Part shown: piece after piece, positions 22,454 through 35,849 of the stretch
Layout: every line of letters starts with the position of its first letter
Numbering within the stretch: position 1 is the first letter of the stretch
Origin: Norana najaformis
Taxonomy: Eukaryota > Annelida > Clitellata > Crassiclitellata > Hormogastridae
Direction of reading: 5' to 3'
NCBI GenBank assembly: GCA_964023275.1
Contig: OZ029927.1
Span: 13,554,222-13,618,221, forward strand
Length of the DNA stretch: 64,000 nucleotides
The notes under the pieces: model-generated
Told to the model about the DNA's origin: nothing
Databases searched by the model: none
Seen by the model: only the letters and a program-made list of their open reading frames with translations
Program-made: the position numbers and the translations under genes

Positions 22454-25400
22454 ATGGAGGACGAATATGAGAGCCTGCCAGAAACGAGTACAATGTCAAC
22501 GCATATGGTGGCTGGAGCAGCTGCCGGAATTATGGAACACTGTCTTATGTATCCACTTGACTGTGTCAAGGTTCGTCGTCTTGCCGTTTACTTTCGATAT
22601 AAAACTAATTTCTGATGCTCGTATGGAGACACCTTAACGTGAAGTAAGGTAACTGTCCTGCATGTCTGGTTTACCGAAGCACTGTGCAGAGTCGGTTTTT
22701 GCGTTGTGGAAACGGTGATATAGACTATTACTGTTCCTATTGGCAGTGTAACAAGCTTCTTAGAGATGTGCATACAGAATGTTGCAGAGTTTAACTTAAG
22801 ATGATTCATGCAAGGCTGGTCCTTTGGCAATGTCCGTAAACCTTTATAATGCTTGCCAATCAGTAGTATGTAAAAGTAACAAATAAGTTACTTGCTTTTT
22901 GATTATCATAACTGAATTTTTTTACGATTTCAGTTTGTAGGATGAGTAATAGTCTGTGAGCCAGCTTGCTGTACTGTACACCCAGAAGTTGGATTTCAAA
23001 TTACCACCAGAAAAATAGTTTGGGAGTTCATGTTAAGAAAATAAAGTTGCTAAAACTTCTTACACATTGTAGCCTCTCAAAGTTGGCTGAAAAGAATAAT
23101 TTCTTTGTCAGTTTGTAGGCAATAATTTTTATAAGCTGTCTGTATAGCGACCCTATAAAAAACCTACTGACCTTGTGTTGATAAAATTAGTCTTCACAAA
23201 TTCCTTCAACTGACTACTCTCTAATATAATACAGATCGTGCAAATGGTTGTTTTGTTGAAGCATAGGAAAGAGTACAAATACTGTGAAAATTCAAAAGCA
23301 GCAGCTGTTGTATGAACTTATTCAGCTGCTGCATCAGTGATAACTAGTTCACTGATGTGTGCTTTTGGAAGTAATATGCATTTGAGTGGGTCACGTTAGC
23401 CAAATGTTTAGAGCTCTTGGATCATAACACAGAGAGTGGATCTGAGCCTCCACTAGGGCAGTTATTGTGTAGGGACCTGGAACAAGTCCTTTGCTTACAA
23501 TTGCTCAGTGCCATCAACTGATGCTTAGTGGTGCTGAGTAAATCAAGGTGTAATAATAATAATTTCATTTGAGGTGTTTGTGGCTGAATAGCCTTGCATT
23601 ATAGCAAAGTGTTGCAGCTTTTGCTGCAGGGGAATTTTTTATCTACTCCATTGAGAATTTTTGTAGCTCATTCTCTTTTTAGACAAGTCTCCTTCCATGC
23701 TTTGTAAATTATTCTTAGCTCAATCTTCTCTCCATGTGAAGTATTTGTAGCTGCATCTCCATGCTGTGTGCGATCTTTATAGCTCATTACTGGAGTAATA
23801 TTACAGTTGCATTATAGAAGTTCCTATCTTTGGACATTCATGTTTGCAACATTATTGCTTGGTGCTATGTAAATTTCCAGAACTTTATCTAATATTAGGT
23901 ATGAATCGCATATGGTAATGATGTTAAGGTACATTAGTTACGCATTCTGATAGAGTAAGAAAGTGAGATATGAACTTCAGCAAGTGTCATTCAGCAAAAC
24001 ACAATGCAGAACTTTTCTGCAAACAGATGAATAGCTTTAGGATTGTCAAATTTTAAATAAGCATGCCTGTAATCATAAGAAAAAGTGGCAGTACATTTCT
24101 ATTGTCTAATCGTAATTTCGAGATTTCTACAGCGCCCAACGAAAGCCGCACCACGGGGACCAGCTTATTCACAGTCTAGGTCATTGTTTGGTGTGCAGTA
24201 CCATTGTGGTTATGACTTAGTTTAAGGAAACTTTGATCTCAGACAATCAGCTAGGTTACTGAAGCTCTTGTCTTTGTCTGAATGAAAAACTAAACAGAAC
24301 AGTTGTGAATGGCATGCTGGTGAAGGCTGGTGAAGGCTGCTTTATGCTCTGACTTGACCTTTACTACTGTCGGCTTCTGCAATTGTTGAAATGTCTGAAC
24401 AGTTTCAATTGTTCTTTAGAGAAGGCATTGTTCTGCTTCAGCTAGAAAAGTGATTAAGGGCAAGGGTGTGATCATGGACTTTCTTGCTCTGTATTCATGT
24501 GTAAATTGATATCTACCACTGCACTTTAACAACACTTTAACTTGATGTAAAATTAATCAATATTGAACTGTGTTTCTGTCTTCAATTATTATACGTACTG
24601 CATCATTTAATCCTCAATTTTCTGGTAATTACTCATATTTTTTATAATAGAGAATGTGGTCTGTATGAAATGGATACCTTAGTATTACCAATATCAGTAT
24701 ATTTCTTTTTTATTACCATGTAATTAAAGTGTTAAAGAAAATGTCTTCCTGATTTTCAGACTCGAATGCAGATCCTAGTTCCTGACCCAAGGGCAAACTA
24801 CCGGAACGTCGTGCACGCATTGTATCGAATTGTTCGATACGAGGGCCTTGCAAAGACTGTTCGAGGCATTAATGTCATGGCATATGGAGCCGGTCCAGCA
24901 CATGCCATGTATTTCGCATGCTATGAGAAACTAAAAGGAACTCTAAGCAGCAGAAATCATAGCAATCATTTGGCACATGGTTAGTCTTGTCATTCATGTC
25001 TTGTTTCTTACTGGCCTTTTTGTATTTTCCAATCAGGTTTAACTGTGTTTAGCTTAATTCATGTTGTTCTGCTAATAATATCAAGTTTCTAATAATATTT
25101 TTACTTGCAAGCCCTCCAAGTTAATTAAATTGAACTATTCAATAATTTTGCCTCCTGAGTAATGTTTTCTTCCAAATAAGTGCAGTAGAGTAGACAGAAT
25201 ATCTGTGTGCTTGTACAAAAAGTGCATTTTTGATGATATATCTTGATTAGTCTTTATTTTGTTTTTACAATCAGAAGTTATGTGTTCAATTTTCAGTTTC
25301 ACTTGTGGGTAACAAGTGACCTGTTCCTAGCAAACAACACCTGATAACTTATAGGCTTTGAAATTAGGTCATGTGAACGGGTCATCTGTTCAGCTGTATT

Positions 25401-27324
25401 TGCCATTTTAACTCACTTTGTACAGGAGAAGTCCTTTGTATTGCTGAATTAGTAAATTTCTAGCATTTTTATCAATTATTACAAATAAATCCATGCTAAA
25501 GTGAAATTTAGACTATTTCAAAAGCACCATTCATGTTAAACTAAATCTGAACCTGATCTGTTGATTATGTGAAAATAGTTGAACTTAACAAGAAAGTGAT
25601 GTAAGGTTTTGTTTCCTACTGTACTCTAGCTCTAGGATTACCTTGACTAGCTCTAGGATTACCTTGACTAGCTCTAGGATTACCTTGACTAGCTCTAGGA
25701 TTACCTTCACTAACAGACAATCTCTTTATTCATTAAGACAGTCCTTGATTGTGATAATGACATGCTTAAGATTGTGCTTTAAGTTATCTGAGGTTGAGGT
25801 CTCCGTCAGAAGAACCAAGTCCATTTTTTTCCAAAATTTAGCTAACTGTGTTACTAATTAGGGCATCTGATGGACTACATTATAGTAGTCTGATGTTCCA
25901 TGGAAGAAGACAAGAGGTCGGGTAAACTCTGTTATTAATTTCTTTGTACACTGGAAGAACCAACTAAATCCAAAAGTAGTTTCATGTTTGAGTTCCCTTT
26001 TAAACATTATATGTTGCTTTTGTTAATATTCATAATGTTGCAGCTACGGAAAATCATTACCTTACATTACAGCATCTAAGTAGTTAACCATTACCTTTAC
26101 ATTACATTCCTAAGTGCAGATGTATTTTGATTTCCAGGTGCTGCTGGTTCATGTGCAACTGTTCTTCATGATGCCGTAATGAATCCTGCTGATGGTTAGT
26201 AAAAACTGCTCAAATTCTTGATAAGAAATCCTGGCACAGAAACTGTTTTAAGGTATATGGATGTTTCAAGTAAAGAAACCTTAATTAACTCCGCCACTGC
26301 CTTGTTTGGGGGGTAGTGCCAGTCCCAAGCCTGGATAAAGGAGGAGGGCGATGTCAACAGCCTTTGATGCCAAAAGATGTCATCAAACTGAGAAACTACT
26401 ACTAAAGAAACCTTAATGGTGCTCTTGAGCACAGTTACAGCTTCCCAGTCCATTTAACAAGCTCAAAGGCTTGTTAACAATTATACAAAGTGAACTGATG
26501 TGGTTATTATTACGGTACATTCTGTCCTTTCCTGGATTTGAAACCATTATGCAGTAAAACCTCCATAAAGTACTGAAAGAGCTAATAGATCCTTACAAGT
26601 AGTGCCTTAACAAATACCAAACCAAACATACGTGGAAGTAATTAAAATCTAATTCCTTAAATCATAAACTTCATTAAATTTATATCTAGTTGTGCTGAAA
26701 ATAATAGTAATAGTTTAAACTTGAAATATGTGTATTGTTGGTGTTACAGTGATAAAACAGCGTATGCAGGTCTTTGGAAGTCCCTACAAAAACTGGCTGC
26801 ACTGCGTACGTGTCATCTACTCGAAAGAAGGTCTGATCGCCTTCTACCGCAGCTACGGCACTCAGCTCTCGATGAACATCCCATTTCAGAGTCTCCATTT
26901 TATAATGTACGAATTTAGCCAAGACATTCTCAACAAGGACCGCCACTACAACCCCAAGACGCACATGATTTCTGGCGCCATGGCCGGGGCAGCAGCTGCC
27001 GCAGCCACAACACCCCTCGACGTCTGCAAAACCCTCCTGAACACGCAGGAGAAGTGTGCACATATGACAAACTCTAATGCCATTTCAGGCTTCTTCGAGG
27101 CCTTTCGAACTGTTTACCAGTTTCGTGGTGTCAGAGGATTTTTCAACGGGATTAGCGCAAGAGTTATCTATCAGATGCCTTCCACAGCGATTTCATGGTC
27201 TGTCTATGAATTCTTCAAGTCATATATAACACAGCATAAGCATCATGCAACATCTGAGGACGAATTTGTGACTTCTTCAGCTCCGGTTGTTAAGGTCCAA
27301 GTTCATGCAGCTGTTACGGACTGA
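22454..27324 (+). CDS. SLC25A28/37: mitoferrin, mitochondrial iron carrier (SLC25A28/37 type), complete
   Basis: Four exons join in frame: 22454-22570, 24760-24979, 26138-26194, 26750-27324; 969 nt, 322 residues. Mitoferrins carry iron across the inner mitochondrial membrane for haem and Fe-S synthesis. The three carrier repeats are visible by their signatures PLDCVKTRMQ, PADVIKQRMQ and [10 protein letters not shown]. Mitoferrin-typical stretches include [18 protein letters not shown] at the start of repeat 1 and [19 protein letters not shown] in repeat 2. The ATG lies in AAAATGG. Donors are GT, but that of exon 1 (GTTCGT) is weak. The third exon encodes only 19 residues. The N-terminus is short compared with vertebrate paralogs, which fits an invertebrate single-copy mitoferrin. 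An AATAAA follows 60 bp after the stop. Very confident of family; vertebrate paralog equivalence is not meaningful. Confidence 0.97.
23400..23565 (+). mobile_element. tRNA-derived SINE, family A
   Basis: A decayed tRNA-like head (TAGCCAAATGTTTAGAGC, B-box-like GATCTGAGCCTCCAC) is followed by TTGTGTAGGGACCT, TTACAATTGCTCAGTGCCAT and a (TAA)n tail. Its body matches 57147-57338. It lies in mitoferrin intron 1. Confidence 0.7.
24109..24180 (-). mobile_element. LINE 3' tail fragment, minus orientation
   Basis: Matches the 3' end at 10676 (motif GATTTCTACAGCGCCCAACG on plus) but truncated to about 70 bp. In mitoferrin intron 1. Confidence 0.6.
25627..25710. repeat. 21-bp tandem repeat, 4 copies
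   Basis: Four near-identical copies of TAGCTCTAGGATTACCTTGA plus C in mitoferrin intron 2. Confidence 0.95.
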
Positions 27325-27383
27325 TCTCATCATCTCAAATTAATTGTGACATTTTCGAGAATTTCTAAATCAATTGCAATAGT

Positions 27384-27389
27384 AATAAA
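27384..27389 (+). other. polyadenylation signal of mitoferrin
   Basis: AATAAA 60 bp after the mitoferrin stop codon. Sequence-based only; longer 3' UTR forms are possible. Confidence 0.6.
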
Positions 27390-28170
27390 AGAGCTACATG
27401 TATAGAGAAACAATAGACATTTTTCCACCTGAGAAAATATGGCATTGTTTGATTTTCCATCTGACCAGTCTTTCAGTATGTCCGCGGCAACACCTGGATG
27501 CCATGATAATCAGACCTCAGCTTGAATAAGTTTTAATGCTTTGTGGCTTTGATCAGCTTGGTGTGCATGGCATCCTTGACATTGAATAACTTTCTCTTAA
27601 AGCTAAAAATGTCCTGGCTTAACTGTTGTTCTGGATAAAAATTTAACGAAGTTTATGATTTAATGAATTAGATTTTAGTTACTTCTGTGTATATTTGGTT
27701 TGGTATTTGTTGAGAAGACAAAAATTAAGCTTAAGGTTCAGAGCATAACAGAAGACTAGTTTTAGAGCTGAAAGGAAACAAGATCATTGAATTGATGTGT
27801 TGAATGAACTTGAGTTTAGCTAAATTACGATAAGCTGTTATTATAATCAGAAATTTCACCACTTCAATAGAAATTAATCAGAGGTGCTCTCTGCATTAGC
27901 CTTAATGATGTTAAATGACATACAAACAGAACAGTCATTCATTGTTTAACATTGCTGAGATAACTAAAAGAGTCACCAGTGGCAAGCTTGTGCACACACG
28001 CAAAGCCCAACCAAGAGATTCCCAGCTAGAGTTGAAAGATGATCACATGTTCAGAGTTCCTGAAGAATGTAGCATCGGGTTAAGTCAGCATGGTCCATGT
28101 GTCTAGACTGGAGTGAAAAAATGTGTGGAAAGGAACAAGTGTAACAAAATCAGAAGAAATTCTTACAATT

Positions 28171-28239
28171 ATCCGTATGCACTCGTTGCACTGGCTGTAC
28201 CTTGTATCCGTATGCACTCATTGCACTGGCTGTACCTTG
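28171..28239. repeat. 35-bp direct duplication
   Basis: Two copies of ATCCGTATGCACTCGTTGCA with CTGGCTGTACCTT, differing by one base in the shown core. Confidence 0.9.
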
Positions 28240-31200
28240 GGTGTGCAAATTAAAGTTTCAGTACCCTATGTTAAGTTAAATGAAGTAAGGTCACTGAGGT
28301 GAAGCTGAGAGTCTACCATATGTGTGACTGTGAACAGTGGGCAGACAGACTGTACTTGCCTGAATTTGCATATCCTTTTCTTGTTATTTTTTCTTGTTTG
28401 GGAAAAGCAGTTTTCTTTGATGAATTTATCAAAGACCGGCAGCACATTCCAACCTTTGCTGTAATCCAGACTTTTACTTGTCTGCTCTAAGTCTTGTAAC
28501 TGATGCAAAAGCTTTTGTTTATTCTTTCCAGATGTTCTTTGCAAAAGTTTTGCCCAAGAATTAAGCTTAAATGCAATGTGACTGTTTTTTGTCTTTTGTA
28601 TGATATTATGGGAGTCTGGTATTGCTGGGTCCTTGTGTACGGACTTATAAAAAGTTCAGTAACTGGTCAGTTTTCTTCAGACAAGTCTCATCATTTTGTA
28701 TAATAATTATAATAACGGTAAATATAGTTGCCAGGGAAACCTAAATTTAACTGGATTTTAATCTGTTAATCTCTGTGAACTCAGTTCAGGTGTCTGGTTG
28801 CCAACAGCTGAATTTTTTCATGTCTGGTTCCCTTGACCTATTTACTATCAGGTGTCTGACATGCGTTGCGGTGGGCATGTTGCATACGATGGTACCAAAG
28901 TCCTTGTTTGGAGATGAGTGTTTTCATCAAGGATTGTAAGCCGCTGTTGTTTTGCTCTTTTGTAGTCAAGAATATTTATGATGAAGTGTTCGGAATATTT
29001 TTCCATAAATGTTCAGAATATTTTATGATTTAAATTGTTCAGAATGTGTTATGGTAACGATTTTCAAATATTTTCATTAAGCACTACTACAGAACGGCTA
29101 GTCTGTCCATCTTTGCATTTGTGTTTCCATTGCCTGTAACTCCTGTTTTGAGAGGATTGCAGAACTTGCCTGTTTAAACAGTTACTTGAGTCACTCTTGC
29201 TGTAGTGGTTAAAAAGAGTAGGATTATGAGGTAATTTTGGAAAATGAGAAGTTGGTTTTTGCTGGAATAAGAAGTTTATTACAGTGACAAGATGGTAGCA
29301 ATACAGGGTAACATGACTGCTTGTGTTTTTTATTTAAGCAACTCTAAGACTTCAAAGAACGAATACTGAAACTAGTTGTAAACATTTAAAGCAATAATTT
29401 TGGTTCAAATGCCAAAAGAACTTTTGTCAGTATGCAAAACAACAAATAAGCAACTTAGACCCAAAGTTCTGGATTCTGTAAGCTGATGCTGGAACTAATT
29501 GGGTTAAAGTTATGGTTGTGGAAATCTAGGGGAGACTAAGACTGAACTGCCAAGATGGCTTGAGAAGCCATAATGATTTTGATAAATTGAGTCAAAGTCC
29601 ATGGTTTGGTGGTACTGTAGATATGTTGATTGTTTATGTGTACATAGGAATTATGTATTATGCAAAGATTGTTATTCTCATCTGAATTTGGGCAGATTTC
29701 ATAAGATGAGGGCTAGGATGGATGGATGCATGTTGGAAAATAGCACCATTTCTAGCGCTTTTCTTATGGCATTTTTGCCTTTGTTACAGCATGACTTGAC
29801 GGGTACCTAGGCGTATTTTGTCATGTTTTGCGCACAGATACAACATGAGCTTTTTTCAGGTCACTTCCTTGATTTTTTGTGGCATTTATCGAGCTGTTTA
29901 TGGTGTTATGTGGATATTGTATTGCTAATGATACATTGTATTAGTCTGTAAGAAAAATGGACCCTTTTAATAACTCGTTTTGGTCCATTTCAGTTACTAC
30001 TTTATAACAAGGTTCCTTTATGAGAAGGTCACATTCGGAAGTTGAATTAAATGTTTTATGAGAATCTGCATTATGGCAAAGCATGTCATAGGGAGTGTCC
30101 AGTGTAATTCTCGTGCATGGTGACGCAACTTATAAAGAGGATCCAGTGTAATTCTTGTGTTTGGCGAAACATGTCATAAGGAGGGTCATGTATAATTCTT
30201 GTGTAGTGAGCTAACACAAGCTAAAAATGATTACAGACGAGAGGTTGCAACAACATTTAACTAATTTGAATGCAGTTATTCAGGTTGCATTTTGTTTTTC
30301 ATATATTTGAATTTCAAAGATATCTGATAGATTTGAGTTATGCTTTTTTGTTAGTTATGATAAACCATTATATGATACAGATTTGTTTTAACCATAACAT
30401 GAGTCAAGTGAAGTTCAGAATAAGAAATGTTGAGATAATCTTGAGTGTTTTGGCTGATTGCAGGTTGTATTAGCTTTTGATTTATTACAAGGATGGAAGT
30501 AACTGATAAGTAAATTAATTAACTACACTGACTGATTTGTTATTGATTATACTTTATTCTATGCCTTGTTTCCTTCTGCAGGGTTTAAAATCTGTTGGTT
30601 ACTGATTCACGCTTAAAGCAGCATGATTGTATTGCGATTATGAGTTGAGTCATCTTTTTGGTTTGGTTATGTAAGTAATATTCCATGAAAGTTTATTTTA
30701 AACCTGGAACAGCATAATGGACAAAGATGCTTTCCATTTGAATGTGTCCCTGGCATAAACTTCTGTGAAGGCTTTTCTTGATTCCCACTCCCAGTATTAT
30801 AGGCACTAGGCTGCCGTGAATTTGGGCCTCTGTACTTTCAGGTACTGAAACTTAACAGTGCAGAGGTTATACGGAAAGGTGGGGAAGATAGGTTAAGTAA
30901 AGTAAGGGGAGGGCATTTTATTTGGAAAATTTTAAACAAGTTTATGTCAGTGAAATCACTTGGTGCCATTGAATTTTACAGGCTAATTTTCCATAAAGGA
31001 TGTCTGCAAAAAATGACCTACTTTGGAACCTTACCTCCCTACCTCCCTCTTTGCGGACGTCCTTATGGTGACCCCTATGTTTGCCATTCAGTGCAGTTTC
31101 AAACATTGGTTGATTAAATCGAAAAAGGTTAATGGAACCAACAAATAGTTTTGATTTGTTTCAGATTGTGTGCGAACTGTCCTGTTCGCAAACTGAGTGC

Positions 31201-32739
31201 TGTGCTTGACCTTTATTCGGTTGCAGTAGTTGCTAGTTTTCAGACAGCTTGTGCTCATGTAGTCCTGCTTTATGCACCTAAACATTTAGTCTTTTTGGTC
31301 CACTTAGCATGCATTAGTCTTTGCTAGCTTATAAAAATATACTTGCATTTGAAATTATCTTTGTCATGCTTACAGCACATACCAACAAGGTGGGAGTGTC
31401 TTCATTGTTGACAGCAGGTCTGGATTTCCAAATAGGTGAACCAGGCAGCTGCCTCGGGGGCCCCATAGCATCATGGGGCCTCATCTGACTGCACTTAAGA
31501 TTTTTTGTTTTTTTCACCAGTTTTTTCACCAGGTGTAGAGAGTTGACCTTATAATCTGGCACATTAACGCTGTTGGTGTGCAAGCTAATTGACTAATGCA
31601 GTGTGGCCCGTATGCTTAGAGGGGAGAACCCTATATTACCTTGGGCTTAGGGGCCCCTTTAGCCCTTAATCTGGGTCTGTTTGTTGGTAGGAATATTGAG
31701 ACTTACTTGTAAAGTAATTTTGTCAATATCCAGTATGGTAAGCATAGGCTATAAGCAACTGTGATGGGATGTTTGAAGTACAGAGTTAGAAATTGTAGTT
31801 GAACTAAAGTTTATAATGTGTTGGTATGTGCTGTGAGTAATGGATTTGTTCTATTCTTTGCTGTGACTGAATCACATGTGGGCAGAAGGGTCGGGTAGTT
31901 CATGTTATGGGAAGTTCAGCCACTTAGATCTTAGAAAATTGTTAGAAACACATGTATGTGGTACCGACAAAGAAGAGAATGGAGATTCCGTGTTAGAAAT
32001 ACAGGATACAGGCAGTTAGAAAGAATGGATATTCCTCTTACTGATTCAGTCACAGTTTTAATCATTTCTATACTTGTATCAGATTGCGATGGGTGTGTTT
32101 AAGCTTTACTTTAGCAAGCTTTTATGTTAGCAGTGCCATCAGCTCTTTTCACAAGGGACTTGTAAAAGAGCTCATGTTGGTAACTTTGTGCAAATAAACA
32201 TGGAAACGAATCCTTGTGTTCTTTTGACCACAATTTCATCAGGACTGTTTCTAACAGAAACTTCCTCAATTTAAATTACTTATAGAGGCCTAACAAACAT
32301 CTATAAAGTACCAAACGTATTTGATGTATCCAAAATAGAAGATATTAGACTAATAGGATCTTACAACTTCATTTTAATGCAACAGAGTAGGCCTATCAGT
32401 CAATGCAGCAACAAGGCCTACTCAATAAAATACATGTGTTCAGTCCCGTGATAACAAGAACCATTCTGGAACAAGTAGGGATATATTTAGACAGCTTGAA
32501 AATGATTTTATGTAAAGCTTTTCCGAATCTACCATGAATGCAACTCGAATGCGCAATGTGTTAATCATAGGCTTAACAAGTCTTTATAGGCTAAAGCACA
32601 GTCGCAACACAGCAAATAGCGAAAATGGGCAGACTGGCCTTTCCCTACTAATTTAGCATAACACAAGGTGTTTAAAGGTCACCGCACTTATCCCCAGTGT
32701 CCAGTTCGGCTGAACCTCAAGTTATACGTTAGAAAGCAA

Positions 32740-33460
32740 GCGAAATTGGAATCGCCATCTAGCGATTAAGAAGGGAATAATTTTCACACTGGGCTAATTG
32801 TATGTACTGACTTCCAAGACTTGTCTGTACTCGAACAGGTCTTCTGTCTTAGCACGCTCCGTACACGGGAACCTTAAACTGCATTGGCGCCCGTTCAAAC
32901 GGGCAGTGATGGTGAAGGATCTCACCCGATAAACAACGAAATTGAAAAGGTGTGGCGCCCATTAACGCGAAATTGAATTCGCCATCTAGCGATTAAGAAT
33001 CATTTTCAAGGGTGGGCTAGTTGTATGTAATCGTAATCTCAAGCTAAGTCGCAGGAACTAGCTTATTCACAGGCGCTCAGTCAAAACAAAATCGATAGGC
33101 AAAAGGGTTCGGTTCCAGGTCGAGATCCAGGCAGTCGGACGGCCACGGTGGATGGTGTTTGAAATTGAAGCGAGAAGAAAGATAAGGGGAAGAGGAAGAC
33201 TCAGGATAAGATTTTTGGAAATGTTTTCAGTTTTGAGTGAAAGACCAGCACAGAAACTGAAAGAGGTGAAGTGTTAGTGAGTTCGTTTGATGGATCAGAT
33301 AATAATTTTTGTCGTAATTCTGGCGGGAGTTTATTGTACAACGTATTTCACCAAACCCATACTATCTGCACTTTGTAATGACTCCCAATACTTGTCTCTA
33401 CCCGACCATGGCTTCTGACTTTTAATCTGACGGTTCCATGGACAAGCTTACAATTACACT
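32740..33460. repeat. nested LINE and family D relics
   Basis: A segment containing CGCCATCTAGCGATTAAGAA occurs twice (32750-32810 and 32970-33025). Between and after them are fragments of LINE family 1 (CTTGTCTGTACTCGAACAGG, compare 9140), a family D copy (32875-32945) and a minus-strand LINE tail (33030-33340). No intact gene. Confidence 0.6.
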
Positions 33461-33779
33461 GCTATATATGAATAAATAGGTGCATGTTTTTCATGTGTTC
33501 TGCACCAAACCTCAATTACTATCACCCACAACCATGGATGCCTTATCCATGTATATGTCAAATCAGTTGACGCCTTTCTTGGCGAGTCTCCTATTCGTCG
33601 ATTATCAGGACCAAACATCGGCCTAGAATAATACAGTACTTGTATTTCACAATCGCCAGCGCTGCTGTATACTAGTAATCGCGCATTGTTACCGTATTCT
33701 GCTCAATATGAGCCTGTTATTTTAAAGCGGTGAGCTTTACGGAGATCGTGGACGCATCTTTGCGCAAGTACGGTCCGCC

Positions 33780-34333
33780 TATCACACAATCACCCCCTTG
33801 TTTTGTCGCCAGCATGTTCTAAGCCAACTGTTCGTGTTGCCCTCAAGTCGGCCATTTGTTCACAGGGTTATTTTAGTTTGTTTTCTGCGTGAGGCAACAG
33901 CAGGGAATCCAATAATCTGTTGAAGATATTTTCATAGAAATATCCTGAGAAAAGTAGCCGAGCGGCTGCGCTAGTTTTTAATTGGCGGCGATTTCAGACA
34001 GGAAGGTTAGCCTAAAATAGCTTCGATAAGCGAGTACATTTTTGTTTAGAGAGGAACGTAGCAACACAAATATTTGATCGAGTGACGATTGATCGAGGAA
34101 AGCTACCGGTGGTGTCATTTGATTTAACACTACTAATCTGGTGTCCCTCAGTGAAGACGGCGGTTAAGTTACGATCGAACTTTGATGACGAATTTGAACA
34201 CTTCTCGCATGACTTCGTGAGAGGTGGACACTTGAGCGAAAGATTTCCACAGCCTACACGTGTTGTGGTAGGCTATGGTTCAGACTTTTCGTAGCCGGTG
34301 GGAGTTTATAGCTTCGTAGTTCGTTTGTGTGAG
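33780..34333 (+). promoter_or_regulatory. candidate promoter and 5'-UTR exon
   Basis: This stretch is less AT-rich, holds several CpGs and shows no repeat signature. It ends in a strong donor, TGTGAG|GTGAGT, at 34333/34334. A 70-residue frame within it ends before the donor and has no family signature. I infer a non-coding first exon. It could serve the P5B ATPase gene, whose first coding exon has an acceptor at 41206 and untranslated bases before the ATG. Alternatively it serves the small ORF at 35158. Confidence 0.4.
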
Positions 34334-35157
34334 GTGAGTAGTTGCTTATTTCTTTAAGAATTACAGTTTTACAGAATAACGTAGTTATGCATTTAACCGG
34401 TGTGTGCATGTGATTTACGGGTGGGATGGCGTTCTTGTGGAAGGGGTGATAGGGTAAACAGTTTTGCTTCAAACAGCTCGTGTTTTTCGTTAGAAATAGA
34501 CACATTTTTTAATCGTTTAATTTGCAGAAGGAAAGGGCAGTCCGCGTTTAAAGTCAATGACAAATTCAGTCGAAATCCAAAATTTGCCACTTGTACCCAT
34601 TGGATCTGACCCCACCGGTTGACTGTGGCCTTGTTCAAGATTTTAACATGCTTGTAATTCGAACATAATCAATTACGCTGGAACAGGGCCTGTGTGTAAC
34701 TCCCCAACTTTCCCCCAAACTACTCCAAACATAAACCTTTACATACAAGAACAGGACTATTCAATACAATGGCGAGTTTTTCAAAGAGTGCTTGGTTGTA
34801 ACCGCTCAACCATTGATACCTGACAGGGTAGGCCTACAGGTATGCACAGTATATCGTTCATATGGCACACCCCATTACGTTCATAATAACCCCTTTTCTT
34901 CAGCCAGAAATGCTAGTGAATTTGACACTGGCTTTGAGGCGGGCCCCACAGACCTTCAGAACAAATGATTCATGGCTCACGGGACTATAGCACTTCAGCT
35001 GATGACATGTATAAATATCACGTACACATGTATCTAAAATTATAGATCACATAATGCTGTGTAAATATTGCTTCATAAATGCATCTATTATACATACATG
35101 CATGTTGTATGGTCTTTTGACTTTGGTCCAGTAACTCTATGCAATTATTTCCTGCAG

Positions 35158-35848
35158 ATGCATTTATCATTCCCAGAGACACTGAAACCTACCCTAGGAG
35201 GGTTTAATTCCAGCCATAAGCAGAGAGAGATACTCAGAGATACACAGGGCTTCGATCCTGAGTAAGTATCTCTTCAAAAATAAATACAAAAGCCCAAAAA
35301 TTTCCATATTCTATACGATGGCTCAAGTGAGACAGTGGCAGCTACTAAAAGGGATAAGTTGAAATCCTATGTTGAAATAAGCAAGTGATTATTTAAATAA
35401 TTACGTTTTCAATTTATCACAGAGCAGTTGAAGCCAATGGAAATATTTATTGGAAAATTCCACTCTTCAGTCTGATCGCTGGAAAGGCATTCATTTAACT
35501 AATACAGATCAGGATGCTACATAAACCTTGCCATTATATATGAAATTTTATATTTATGTATATATATGTATGTATATATAATATCATTTATGTAGCGCCT
35601 CACTTAATGAAATGCTACGTACATGTTGCCACTATGTAAGGTGCAAAGTGTACTAATGTAAACAAATGCATCTGAGAAACCAGCCAACCTTATCTGGTTC
35701 TTTGGGCTTTGGCCCGGATTTTCCTTGGACTCACTTGAAATCCCGGCCAAGAAAGACATTCGACAGAATTCATGACCAACAAGGGTCATTGTTTAATTTC
35801 AAACAGGACGGACAAGACGAGGCTGAAGGTGGGTTTTTCCGTCAGTAA
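35158..35848 (+). CDS. short spliced ORF of unknown function (candidate)
   Basis: Exon 35158-35261 begins with ATG immediately after a good acceptor (TTTCCTGCAG) and ends at GTAAGT. A second exon from about 35677, preceded by a TACTAAT branch-like motif, continues in the same frame to a TAA at 35846-35848. The predicted product is about 91 residues: polar, no signal peptide or membrane segment, containing GFGPDFPWTHLKSRPRK and HDQQGSLFNFKQDG. A donor-like GGTGGGT at 35829 would allow further splicing, but joining to the ATPase exon at 41207 would hit a stop. I do not recognise the family. It could be a real small gene, an alternative 5' exon pair of the ATPase transcript, or chance. Confidence 0.3.
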
Positions 35849-35849
35849 A

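Larger units (their letters stand above)
27390..33700. other. gene-free stretch downstream of mitoferrin
   Basis: About 6.3 kb without a coding region I can support. It contains a 35-bp direct duplication (28171-28239), short repeated AT-rich phrases around 30060-30200, a GC-rich repeat fragment at 31420-31690 (CCTCGGGGGCCCCAT, TAGGGGCCCCTTTAG) and LINE debris from 32740. Open frames here are short and lack family signatures. Part could be an extended mitoferrin 3' UTR. Confidence 0.6.

Noticed and set aside
26686-27063. Minus-strand 125-residue frame
   Set aside because: Antisense shadow of mitoferrin exon 4.
34082-34294. 70-residue plus-strand frame in the candidate first exon
   Set aside because: It stops before the donor and shows no family signature; better read as 5' UTR.
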